Of a DNA stretch of 47,495 nucleotides, positions 41,025-47,495 are shown piece after piece (position 1 is the stretch's first letter; every line of letters begins with the position of its first letter). The notes below the pieces were generated by a model. It saw only the letters and a list, made by a program, of their open reading frames with translations. It was not told the DNA's origin and did not search any database. The DNA lies in contig JAFSYM010000048.1 of the NCBI GenBank assembly GCA_017450005.1, forward strand, positions 1 through 47,495, in the 5' to 3' direction. The position numbers were made by a program, and so were the translations under genes. This stretch comes from Clostridia bacterium (GTDB lineage Bacteria; Bacillota; Clostridia; Oscillospirales; Acutalibacteraceae).

Positions 41025-42935
41025 TCAATTGCTGCCAAACCATTCTTGCGTAAGATTTGGTAATTTACCAAACAATGCGCGGAAAAACGCTCTGATTTTT
41101 GCAAAGAAACTTGTGTTGACGTTTACTCTTTCCGTATCTGTTTGAGATAGAACACTAATTCCATCAGTGTATTTTGCCATAAGATTAAAGCCATTTCTCA
41201 CGTCTGTAGCAGTATAAATAGTACCTGTATAAACATATTCGCCATCAACATACCATTGAACTTGACCATCGACAATCGCATTTTCTACATCTGCTCTGAA
41301 TACTATCGTGGATCGAAAATCATAGAATGGAGAAGAAAATGTGAAGTGTTGAATTGTTATTTTTGGCATAGGTAATTTTGGTAGACTACGCTTGTTTTCT
41401 TTACCACACTTAGCGCATATTTGTATTTCCTCACCATCTGCGTATACGGTTGCCGCTTTCGTCGGCAACCATGCCCCAAATATATGGCCTGTCGCAGATG
41501 CCGATCCCGTTGTAAAATGATCTCCACAATAAGAGCAAATATAGGTTATAAAGCCATTCGACTCACATGTTGGCTCGGTAATAATCGCTTCGTAAGTGTG
41601 CTCTTTTAATGGAATGGATTCGATTCTTGTATGACTGTTGTCATTTAGGCAAGTGAACGTCAGAACACCTTCTTCTGTGCAAGTAGCGTCTTTTGTAACT
41701 ATACCAGCATCCCAAGAATGGCCAATGGATGCTTTTTCGTCGGTTACATAATTATCTTCGCAACGAGTGCAAGTATACGTTGTAAAGCCTTTGCTCTCGC
41801 ACGATGGAAGCGTGACAACGGTCTTATAACTATGTCCCTTTGCAAGAATTACTTCCGTTTTTGTATGTGTGTTATCATTTTGACATGTAAAGGTAGTGAC
41901 ACCATCTTCGGTGCATGTTGCTTCCTTAGTTGTTGTACCTTCGTCCCAATTATGACCAAGAGCCTTTATGTCTTCTATGACAGAAAAATCGCCACAGTTT
42001 TGGCAAACTAAAAGACGTTGACCATCTTCAAAACAGGTTGCAGGCACAACTTCTTCTTGATAATTGTGTCCTAACGGTTCTAATGTTACACCAATTGATT
42101 TTTGAATTCCGCATGGGAGATAATATACATCGCCTGAAAAGCCATAGTCGGTACATGTTGGTGCAAGATAGTTTAAGCATGATGTTGTTGTATTTTCATT
42201 ATGCTTATGATAAAAACGTCTGGCAGATTGGAGAGGAGAATTATCATTTCCAATGCTGATTCTATACCATTGATTCTCTGTGCCGCCATAACATACTGTT
42301 TTCAGATTAATACAGTTTAAAAACGATTCTGAACCAATCAATTGAAGCCCATCATTAAGAACAACATTATTCAAACTTGTACACTGTCGAAATGCACCAA
42401 CACTTATTGTAGTTGCACCTGTTCCTATTATAGCATCGATAAGATTCTGACAATTGGCAAATGCTTCATCTCCGATTGTTATAACACTATCTGGAATAAC
42501 CAAGTTGCTTAAACTACTGCATTCTGAAAAGCATTTATTCCCAATTGATGTTAAATTATTTGACCACCTTATACTACGCAGATTAGAACATCCACAAAAA
42601 GCATATTCACCAATAGTAGTTACACTATGTGCAATTTTTACAGAAGTCATCTTATTAAACATATTGAATACATAATTACCAATATGAGTAACTCCTTCGT
42701 TGACCGTGACACTTACAATATACTGCTCCAAACCATGCCAAGGCTTAGAGCCACTTGTAGCATCATCCATAGCACCATTTCCGCTAATCGTAAGCTTTCC
42801 AGTATTTGTTAATACCCAAGTGATATTATTGCCATACTCTCCACTCATAGTTGGAATACAGTTTGCCTGAAAAGCCATAGATAATATGACAAGAATCAAA
42901 AAAAATGACGTTAGTTTCTTACTCAAGTCTTTCAT
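41025..42935 (-). CDS. Secreted BspA-type LRR protein with Cys-rich repeats
   Basis: 636 aa, signal peptide (LTSFFLILVILSMAFQANC). Residues ~30-230 hold LRR_5 repeats (NLRSIRWSNNLTSIGNKCFSEC, SLSNLVIPDSVITIGDEAFANC). Residues ~250-500 hold six repeats with GH-x-W/Y...ATCTE-DG-TFTCxxDxxHT or TCExxGFxTYxCxxC. A C-terminal beta domain follows, then an amphipathic end FFAKIRAFFRALFGKL. No LPXTG is seen. AT-rich, in contrast to the phage-like genes around it, so it was probably acquired separately. Domain style recalls the giant protease of Element 1 and the host lipoprotein at 17 kb. Confidence 0.8.
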   Translation of the reverse strand: MKDLSKKLTSFFLILVILSMAFQANCIPTMSGEYGNNITWVLTNTGKLTISGNGAMDDATSGSKPWHGLEQYIVSVTVNEGVTHIGNYVFNMFNKMTSVKIAHSVTTIGEYAFCGCSNLRSIRWSNNLTSIGNKCFSECSSLSNLVIPDSVITIGDEAFANCQNLIDAIIGTGATTISVGAFRQCTSLNNVVLNDGLQLIGSESFLNCINLKTVCYGGTENQWYRISIGNDNSPLQSARRFYHKHNENTTTSCLNYLAPTCTDYGFSGDVYYLPCGIQKSIGVTLEPLGHNYQEEVVPATCFEDGQRLLVCQNCGDFSVIEDIKALGHNWDEGTTTKEATCTEDGVTTFTCQNDNTHTKTEVILAKGHSYKTVVTLPSCESKGFTTYTCTRCEDNYVTDEKASIGHSWDAGIVTKDATCTEEGVLTFTCLNDNSHTRIESIPLKEHTYEAIITEPTCESNGFITYICSYCGDHFTTGSASATGHIFGAWLPTKAATVYADGEEIQICAKCGKENKRSLPKLPMPKITIQHFTFSSPFYDFRSTIVFRADVENAIVDGQVQWYVDGEYVYTGTIYTATDVRNGFNLMAKYTDGISVLSQTDTERVNVNTSFFAKIRAFFRALFGKLPNLTQEWFGSN

Positions 42936-42998
42936 TTTTGACCATCCTTCGAATAATTTTGCAGATAATACTTATACAAAGTGTATGGAATAAGTCCA

Positions 42999-43379
42999 CT
43001 ATCCAGCCGTATGTGCCTGATCTGCTGGCGCAGCATTTTTTTCTTCCTCGTCGCAGATGGATAAGACGGTGCTGATGATCAGCATTCGGCCGTGTTCGGT
43101 TGTTTTCCGGAACATATCAATCAACTCGTTTTCCATAGGCGAGAGGGATTCCGCGTTTCTGGTTTGCAAATCAGTAGATTCATCCCATCCCATCAAGGCG
43201 GACGTGGAGAGTTGCAGTATTTGAGCTAAGGCAAAAATCTTATCTCTTCGTAAGTTTTTGATGTTCCCGCTCTCCCAGCGTTGCACGGTGGTCTTAGAAA
43301 CTCCTACGGCATTTCCAACATCTTCAAGAGTTAGGCCAAGGGTTTCTCTACGGTGTCGTAACAAATCTCTAAATTCCAT
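42999..43379 (-). CDS. XRE-family repressor of Element 2 (CI-like)
   Basis: 126 aa from the ATG at 43379 (AAGGAGTG upstream); an upstream in-frame ATG at 43475 would read through the promoter region. A helix-turn-helix occupies ~5-60 (LRHRRETLGLTLEDVGNAVGVSKTTVQRWESG), with a short C-terminal part containing an MENELIDMFRK helix. It is divergent from the small Cro-like gene and would bind the operators between them to hold the element dormant. No peptidase domain for self-cleavage is present. Confidence 0.85.
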   Translation of the reverse strand: MEFRDLLRHRRETLGLTLEDVGNAVGVSKTTVQRWESGNIKNLRRDKIFALAQILQLSTSALMGWDESTDLQTRNAESLSPMENELIDMFRKTTEHGRMLIISTVLSICDEEEKNAAPADQAHTAG

Positions 43380-43468
43380 ATAATACACTCCTTGCCGAAC
43401 ATTGTAGCATATAAGTTTCATATTTGCAACATTTAATAAATAATAATGAAAAAAGTTTCGTTTATGTA

Positions 43469-43515
43469 TTGACAAAATATAAACACAACGCTATAATGGG
43501 TTTCGTAAACGAAAC
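43469..43515 (+). promoter_or_regulatory. Cro-side promoter with palindromic operator
   Basis: Perfect TTGACA (43469-43474) and TATAAT (43492-43497), 17-bp spacer. Directly after the -10 box lies GTTTCGTAAACGAAAC (43500-43515), arms of 7 bases around AA. A half-site GTTTCGTTTATG (43455-43466) overlaps the upstream side. Repressor or Cro binding at the start site would switch the early genes. Confidence 0.85.
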
Positions 43516-43532
43516 AGAAAGGGGAAATCACT

Positions 43533-43733
43533 ATGTTTAAAGAGAATCTTTTTCGAGCCGCTTTATGTGAGGTCGGTATTTCAATCCCGGAATTGGCGAA
43601 AAAACTTAGTATCTCAAAGACCACACTGTATCGGAAAATGAATGGAGAAAGTGACTTCTATAGAAATGAGATACAGATTGTTGCCGAAATCATCGGAAAA
43701 GAAAAAGTTGATTCTATTTTTTTTGCGCGGTAG
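43533..43733 (+). CDS. Small helix-turn-helix protein (Cro-like)
   Basis: 66 aa, almost only a helix-turn-helix: ISIPELAKKLSISKTTLYRKMNG (~15-38) followed by a helix IQIVAEIIG. The ATG follows AGGGGAAATCACT. An operator of identical sequence lies on each side of the gene (43500 and 43733), so it is likely autoregulated and also controls the next genes. Confidence 0.8.
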   Translation: MFKENLFRAALCEVGISIPELAKKLSISKTTLYRKMNGESDFYRNEIQIVAEIIGKEKVDSIFFAR

Positions 43734-43748
43734 TTTCGTAAACGAAAC
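43733..43748. promoter_or_regulatory. Second identical palindromic operator, after the Cro-like gene
   Basis: GTTTCGTAAACGAAAC is an exact copy of 43500-43515 and begins at the last base of the Cro-like stop codon. No clear promoter overlaps it, so it may act as a roadblock or looping site between the switch and the early genes. Confidence 0.75.
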
Positions 43749-43771
43749 AATATAAAGAAAGGACGATTTCC

Positions 43772-44086
43772 ATGAAACTGTTCATTTCACAACCCATGCA
43801 GGGCAAGACGCCGGATGAGATTCTGCGCGTCCGGGAAAAGGCGATCCAATCCGTGAAGGAAAACTTCGGCGAGGATGTGGAAGTGCTCGATTCGTATTTT
43901 GCGGACTACAATCCCGACAAAGGCTGCACGCCGCTGAAATATCTTGCAAGGAGCATTGATCTGCTGGCGGACGCGGACGTCGCGTATTTTGCCAAGGGGT
44001 GGGAAGAAGCACGCGGATGCAGGATCGAGCATCAATGCGCGCTCGAATACGGGCTCAATGTGATTGACGATTACACGGACGACTGA
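43772..44086 (+). CDS. DUF4406-like protein (nucleoside deoxyribosyltransferase fold)
   Basis: 104 aa. Starts MKLFISQPMQGKTPDEI, followed by DSYFADY, a Leu/Asp-rich helix SIDLLADADVAYFAKGWEEARGCRIEHQCALEYG and DDYTDD. The SQPM...G and the GWEEARGCRIEH stretch are typical of DUF4406 and relatives of nucleoside 2-deoxyribosyltransferases often carried by phages. The precise reaction is unknown. Start at 43772 after AAAGGACGATTTCC. Confidence 0.7.
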   Translation: MKLFISQPMQGKTPDEILRVREKAIQSVKENFGEDVEVLDSYFADYNPDKGCTPLKYLARSIDLLADADVAYFAKGWEEARGCRIEHQCALEYGLNVIDDYTDD

Positions 44087-44141
44087 TAAAACGGCATAGG
44101 ACAAACAAACGACGGCATACGTTCCGATGGAGGTGGGAGAT

Positions 44142-44363
44142 ATGGGAAAAAGTAAACCGTTTACATACCGTGCATATATCTCCATCGACGGAGCGGAGCC
44201 GATCCCATGGGAAAGCATGACGCCCCAGCAGGAGGCATACGTCCGCCGCAGGATGAGCGAGAATCTTTCCCGTACTATGAGTGAATACTTCTCGCTGCAC
44301 CCGGACGAGTACCGTGCATGGATCGAATCGGAGAACAGGCGGGAAAAGGAAGGAAGGATATAA
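44142..44363 (+). CDS. Small phage-type protein, unknown
   Basis: 73 aa from the ATG at 44142 after GGAGGTGGGAGAT (an in-frame ATG at 44127 overlaps this site). Sequence YRAYISIDGAEPIPWESMTPQQEAYVRRRMSE is charged, with a helical C-terminus. No family recognised beyond resemblance to short conserved proteins of clostridial prophages. Three bases before the next gene. Confidence 0.6.
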   Translation: MGKSKPFTYRAYISIDGAEPIPWESMTPQQEAYVRRRMSENLSRTMSEYFSLHPDEYRAWIESENRREKEGRI

Positions 44364-44366
44364 ACC

Positions 44367-44618
44367 ATGTTCAATAGAAAGAGACGCGAGATCGAGCGGC
44401 TGCGTCAGCTTCTCGCAGCGGCCAACAATCAGGCGGCGCAGGCCGAGGCGGACAAGCGTCGGCTGCAGAGCGAAAACCGCGCGCTGCGGGAAAAGATCGA
44501 AGAGGCGCGGCGGCACACCGAGTGCCCGTCAGACTGCGTGCACAGGGCGAACCCGAACGCCTGCCGGACATGCATCCGGTACCCGAAAGCGCACGACAAG
44601 TACGAGGCGACGTCATGA
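44367..44618 (+). CDS. Small coiled-coil protein with a Cys cluster
   Basis: 83 aa. Residues 1-50 form a strongly predicted coiled coil (REIERLRQLLAAANNQAAQAEA...ENRALREKIEEA). The end has CPSDCVHRANPNACRTC, four Cys that may bind zinc. It overlaps the next gene by four bases (ATGA). Function unknown. Confidence 0.6.
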   Translation: MFNRKRREIERLRQLLAAANNQAAQAEADKRRLQSENRALREKIEEARRHTECPSDCVHRANPNACRTCIRYPKAHDKYEATS

Positions 44619-44803
44619 GTGAATGGAGAGTCGAGAGCTGGGTGATTTTCGGAGAAACGTATTGCCGAGTATATCGTGAGGTATCGGACGAGTACCCGTT
44701 TCGAGAGTATTCTGGCGGAATCTTTGAGAGCGAAACGCTCGCGCAGGAATACGCGGACAAGCTGAACAGGGAGAGAAGACAGGATGCGCGAAATGACACC
44801 TGA
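44615..44803 (+). CDS. Small phage-type protein, unknown
   Basis: 62 aa, starting in the stop of the previous gene (ATGA). Sequence WVIFGETYCRVYREVSDEYPFREYSGGIFES has an antiparallel strand feel followed by a helix LAQEYADKLNRE. It overlaps the next gene by 20 bases. No family recognised. Confidence 0.55.
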   Translation: MSEWRVESWVIFGETYCRVYREVSDEYPFREYSGGIFESETLAQEYADKLNRERRQDARNDT

Positions 44804-45182
44804 AAAACAGGCAGAGCTTATACAAAAAGCCTGCCGGGAGAACAATCTCGACCAACACATAAAGTGGATATGCAGCAACCGGGACGCGACAACGGCGGCA
44901 GAAAGATTTGCGAATCGGCACAGGTTTCAAGGCGAGCGGCTGCCCGTGAAGAATAGCTGTATGTACTGTGAAAACATGGATATTTGCTTTTTCTTCGACC
45001 GATGCGGAAACGCCTGCTTTTCTTACGCAGGACATACAATAACCGGAGCACCTAACCTTGTGAAGCATCACTTGCAAAGGGCTTTTTCCATCGCTGAAAA
45101 GGTAGTAAGTAGGATGCAAGAACTTGCACATGAGAACGCGGACAAGCTGAAATGGAGTAGTGATTCACATGAAGATGAATAA
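44784..45182 (+). CDS. Hypothetical protein with CxxC-like pattern
   Basis: 132 aa. An N-terminal helical part (MREMTPEKQAELIQKACREN) is followed by a middle Cys set (CMYCENMDICFFFDRCGNAC, ~59-78), possibly a small zinc-binding unit, and a charged helical end. It overlaps neighbours on both sides, as is normal in this packed early region. Function unknown. Confidence 0.55.
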   Translation: MREMTPEKQAELIQKACRENNLDQHIKWICSNRDATTAAERFANRHRFQGERLPVKNSCMYCENMDICFFFDRCGNACFSYAGHTITGAPNLVKHHLQRAFSIAEKVVSRMQELAHENADKLKWSSDSHEDE

Positions 45183-45762
45183 ACAGCAGCACAGAATCGC
45201 ACACGCAGCGGCGGCGGGGCTGATCGTCTTTTGCCTGCTGCTTCTGGCATTTGCAATCGCCAGGGCACACGCGCACGCAAGGCCGGAGGAGATGACGACG
45301 GCGGTATACATAGTCTACACGGACGACGAAGGACAGCCGAAGGCGTCGCACGTATGGTCGGAACCAACAGAGCCGGACGTCCCGCTGCCGGACGGCTGGC
45401 GCGAAACAATAGCAGCAATGGTCGCGGGAAAGGTCGGCGACAAGATGCTGTCCTGCCAAATAGAAACAGCAAACGCCATCTACAACGAGCTTGTCGCGCA
45501 GGGTTGGGACATGCAGGCGGCAATCGAAGAATACGACCTTTTTGAGCGCGGAACGCCGAACGAAAAGACATACGCAGCGGTCGATCAAATTTTCACGCGC
45601 GGCGAGTGGATGATCGACCCGGAGGTTCTCTGGTTCAATGACGTCGACCACCCGTCCACGTTCCACGAATCGCTGGTACTGGTCGACGTGTGCGACGGAA
45701 TCGCGTTCTATAAGGCGCACCGCCCGAACGTCGTGCCAGCTACGTACACAGGACAGGAGTGA
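45169..45762 (+). CDS. Membrane-anchored phage-type protein, unknown
   Basis: 197 aa from ATG 45169 (a GTG at 45160 is too close to GGAG). One N-terminal helix (~15-33, AGLIVFCLLLLAFAIARA) anchors a polar outer part with the stretch QIETANAIYNELVAQGWDMQAA. That stretch faintly recalls the helix of SleB-like wall hydrolases, but no catalytic Glu context is clear. A superinfection or wall-related role would be a guess. Confidence 0.5.
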   Translation: MKMNKQQHRIAHAAAAGLIVFCLLLLAFAIARAHAHARPEEMTTAVYIVYTDDEGQPKASHVWSEPTEPDVPLPDGWRETIAAMVAGKVGDKMLSCQIETANAIYNELVAQGWDMQAAIEEYDLFERGTPNEKTYAAVDQIFTRGEWMIDPEVLWFNDVDHPSTFHESLVLVDVCDGIAFYKAHRPNVVPATYTGQE

Positions 45763-45772
45763 CGGGAAGTTT

Positions 45773-46579
45773 ATGTATCAGGCAGAACTATACCATGACA
45801 ATTTTCAAAACTTCAAGCGATACGACATACCAAAAGCGCAACTTGTAATCGCTGATATTCCATACAACATCGGAGAAAACGCTTACGGTTCCAATCCGGC
45901 ATGGTACATAGACGGAGATCGGAAAAACGGCGAAAGCAAGCATGCCAAGAGCGCGTTTTTCAGATCAGACTACTCGTTCAACATCTGCGAGTTCTTCCAT
46001 TTTTGCAATCATTTGCTGAAAAAGGAGCCAAAGGAAAAAGGAAAAGCGCCGTGTATGATCGTTTTTTGCGCGTTTCAGCAACTTCAACTCGTTATTGACT
46101 ACGCCGAACGATACGGTTTCAAGCATTACATCCCGCTGGTGTTTGTGAAGAATACATCACCGCAGGTATTGAAGGCAAACATGAAGGTGGTCGGTGCGGT
46201 TGAATACGCATTGATTCTGTACCGCGAAAAACTTCCGAAATTCAACAACGACGGAAAGATGGTGCTGAATTGGTTCCGATGGGAGCGGGATGATTCATAC
46301 CCGAAAATCCATCCAACACAGAAGCCGATACCGGTTTTGAAGCGGCTGATTGAATTGTTCACGGATGAGGGCGATGTGGTAATTGATCCTGTAGCAGGTA
46401 GCGGAACAACGCTGCGAGCAGCCATGGAACTGAACAGGCGCGGATTCGGCTTTGAAGTTGACAGACAGACAGCGCGGGAAGCACTGCGAAAAATGATAGA
46501 TATGGAGTATATCGAAAAACCAACGATGGCAGACGGATCAATACAGATGACATTTTCAATGAGAGGAAATGAGACATGA
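45773..46579 (+). CDS. Beta-class DNA (N4/N6) methyltransferase
   Basis: 268 aa. Catalytic motif IV comes first as ADIPYNIG (~32), a DPPY variant. A middle target-recognition part follows, then IHPTQKP (~183) and the SAM motif VIDPVAGSGTTL (~205) near the end. The IV-TRD-I order is that of beta-class adenine-N6/cytosine-N4 methylases. There is no restriction gene beside it, so it probably protects phage DNA. The ATG at 45773 lies within 11 bases of the previous gene; the stop overlaps the next ORF (ATGA). Confidence 0.85.
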   Translation: MYQAELYHDNFQNFKRYDIPKAQLVIADIPYNIGENAYGSNPAWYIDGDRKNGESKHAKSAFFRSDYSFNICEFFHFCNHLLKKEPKEKGKAPCMIVFCAFQQLQLVIDYAERYGFKHYIPLVFVKNTSPQVLKANMKVVGAVEYALILYREKLPKFNNDGKMVLNWFRWERDDSYPKIHPTQKPIPVLKRLIELFTDEGDVVIDPVAGSGTTLRAAMELNRRGFGFEVDRQTAREALRKMIDMEYIEKPTMADGSIQMTFSMRGNET

Positions 46580-46734
46580 ACGGAATAATCGTTGACAACT
46601 TCGCGGGCGGGAACGAGTACCCGAAAAAGGAGCAGACAGCTAAATGCGGCAACGCCGTTACACCGCCGGTCGCATGTGTGCTGGTGCGGGCAAATCTGCC
46701 GGAGTTGTGCGAAGGGAGTGAAACAAATGGCTGA
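46576..46734 (+). pseudogene. 52-aa remnant of a C5-cytosine DNA methylase (internal deletion)
   Basis: It reads MNGIIVDNFAGGNEYP... then CGNAVTPPVACVLVRANLPE. The first part matches motif I (VDNFAGG), the second the late motif IX/X region (GNAVxPPVAxxLVxAN) of phage C5-methylases; everything between, including the catalytic PC motif, is absent. The frame stays open and starts with ATGA coupling, so it may still be expressed. It overlaps the next gene by 8 bases. Confidence 0.6.
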
Positions 46735-47143
46735 TTGCACAAATACGGCTGAGTTTCTCGCCGAGTGGGCGCGGATGCACGACGCTCAACAGCGTGACGA
46801 ACACGGTTTTCCGAAAGAGACGTGTACAGACGATAACTGTATCGGTTGCCCGTTAGACATTGGTCTGGATTGCAAAGAGTTCGCTTTTCGCAATATCAAC
46901 CACGCGATAACTAAGGTGCAGAAGTGGTCGAACGAGCACCCACTTCCGAAGCCGAAAACCTATGCGGATGTGTTCTTTGAGAGATTTCCAAACAATACAA
47001 TTTTGACACGGTTTCCTAAAGATTTTTTGTGGATGAATAGTTTATGCCGTGATGTTTATTTTGGCGGCGTAGATTGTTGTCCGGGCAGAGATTGTAAATC
47101 CTGTTGGAACGAACCGTACCCGGAACAGGAGGCATCAGAATGA
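46727..47143 (+). CDS. Hypothetical phage-type protein with Cys pairs
   Basis: 138 aa, ATG at 46727. Helical start (TAEFLAEWARMHDAQQ), Cys group ETCTDDNCIGCPLDIGLDC (~31-49), another at the end (DCCPGRDCKSCW, ~120-131). It may bind one or two zinc ions. Similar short Cys-rich proteins are common in clostridial prophages. Its stop overlaps the next start (ATGA). No function can be given. Confidence 0.55.
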   Translation: MADCTNTAEFLAEWARMHDAQQRDEHGFPKETCTDDNCIGCPLDIGLDCKEFAFRNINHAITKVQKWSNEHPLPKPKTYADVFFERFPNNTILTRFPKDFLWMNSLCRDVYFGGVDCCPGRDCKSCWNEPYPEQEASE

Positions 47144-47495
47144 ATAAAGCAGTAATGCTGTCAATCCACCCGATATGGATACACCTGATTGGTGGAAAAG
47201 ACAAAACAGTTGAAGTCCGCAAGACGCGCCCAAAGATTGAGCCTCCGTTCAAGTGCTACATTTATGAGACACAGGCATCACTTAAAATCCCGCGATTAGG
47301 ACAAAGCCCGCGTATAAAACGCCATGGGATCGGCGCCGTCATCGGAGAGTTTGTTTGCGATCATGTAATACCAATTTACAACGATACACTGCTTTCCGCA
47401 GACATACCCGACGAGTTAATGCTTGAAAATTTATCTCCGTGTCTGACGGATCGAGAGATCAAGGAGTACTTGGGAGACAGAAGCAGAGGCTACGG
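47140..47495 (+). CDS. ASCH-like domain protein (3' end cut by window)
   Basis: The first ~118 residues are visible. Start MNKAVMLSIHPIWIHLIGGKDKTVEVRKTRPKI shows the ASCH/PUA-like pattern, with G-K-K-x-E-R near the first strand and IGAVIGEFVCDHV as a later strand. ASCH proteins bind RNA or modified bases and are frequent in phage early regions. The frame is still open at 47495. Confidence 0.65.
   Translation, partial: MNKAVMLSIHPIWIHLIGGKDKTVEVRKTRPKIEPPFKCYIYETQASLKIPRLGQSPRIKRHGIGAVIGEFVCDHVIPIYNDTLLSADIPDELMLENLSPCLTDREIKEYLGDRSRGY

Larger units (their letters stand above)
38179..47495. mobile_element. Element 2: prophage-like element inserted in cotJC (right end outside window)
   Basis: It begins where the cotJC frame loses homology (38173-38182; the exact crossover needs the other end), with a large serine recombinase gene whose stop is ~10 bases from the junction. 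Contents: toxin-antitoxin-chaperone module, BspA-type protein, repressor and Cro-like gene with shared operators, small phage early genes, DNA methylases and an ASCH-like gene. GC content is near the host except for the AT-rich BspA gene. At least 9.3 kb long. Confidence 0.8.

Noticed and set aside
45169-45762. Annotation as SleB-type cell-wall hydrolase
   Set aside because: Similarity is limited to one helix. The catalytic Glu region and usual asparagine motifs are not visible.

Overview
The window looks like a chromosome segment of a spore-forming, GC-rich gut clostridium (Oscillospirales/Ruminococcaceae-like). The first 25 kb carry Firmicutes housekeeping genes with tight ATGA/TAATG overlaps, strong GGAGG ribosome sites and a Met-Glu tRNA pair. 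The spore-coat gene cotJC is present but split. Two later segments differ clearly in base composition and are mobile elements inserted into cotJC.

Layout. (1) 1-10.4 kb: one dense plus-strand run with thymidylate kinase, a DUF2156 protein, a GNAT enzyme, a DJ-1/PfpI protein, 5-formyl-THF cyclo-ligase, MltG, a U32 (TrhP-type) protein, two M42 aminopeptidases, a second GNAT enzyme and a methionine gamma-lyase-like PLP enzyme. (2) 10.5-21.7 kb: GPH sugar symporter, membrane-anchored propeller-like protein, YbaK-type deacylase, galE, hflX, a polysaccharide deacetylase on the minus strand, tRNA-Met and tRNA-Glu, a Cys/His-repeat lipoprotein, and secreted GH5 and GH36 enzymes. The symporter, GH5, GH36 and GalE would fit use of galactose-containing plant glycans. 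(3) 21.7-24.6 kb: a three-gene RNA-repair operon (SAM methyltransferase, RNA ligase, HD-Pnk end-healing enzyme) plus the start of a fourth ORF. It lies between two 97%-identical 159-bp copies of the 3' end of the GH36 gene, so it looks acquired. (4) 24.8-25.1 kb: a bidirectional terminator and the 3' part of cotJC on the minus strand.

(5) 25092-37851: Element 1, an AT-rich 12.76-kb element that splits cotJC in frame. Its ends have a GA crossover dinucleotide on both sides, imperfect terminal inverted repeats, and a large serine recombinase of TnpX/TndX type at one end. Cargo: a giant secreted subtilase/BspA-LRR protein, a secreted partner protein, a tyrosine recombinase bracketed by two inverted 28-bp core-like sites enclosing an outward-facing promoter (a candidate phase switch), a large nested hairpin (candidate transfer or replication origin), a Replic_Relax-type protein, a conjugative coupling ATPase and an M48 protease.

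(6) 37852-38178: middle part of cotJC. (7) ~38179 to the end: Element 2, prophage-like, again inserted in cotJC with a large serine recombinase at the junction. It carries a HicA-HicB-SecB-like toxin-antitoxin-chaperone module, an AT-rich BspA-LRR protein, a repressor/Cro switch with identical palindromic operators, and early phage-type genes including a beta-class DNA methylase, a collapsed C5-methylase remnant and an ASCH-like gene cut by the window edge. The 5' end of cotJC should lie beyond the far end of Element 2.

Main message: a sporulation gene is split by two independent serine-recombinase elements, at least one of which is precisely reversible on paper. This resembles skin and SPbeta, whose excision during sporulation repairs sigK and spsM.
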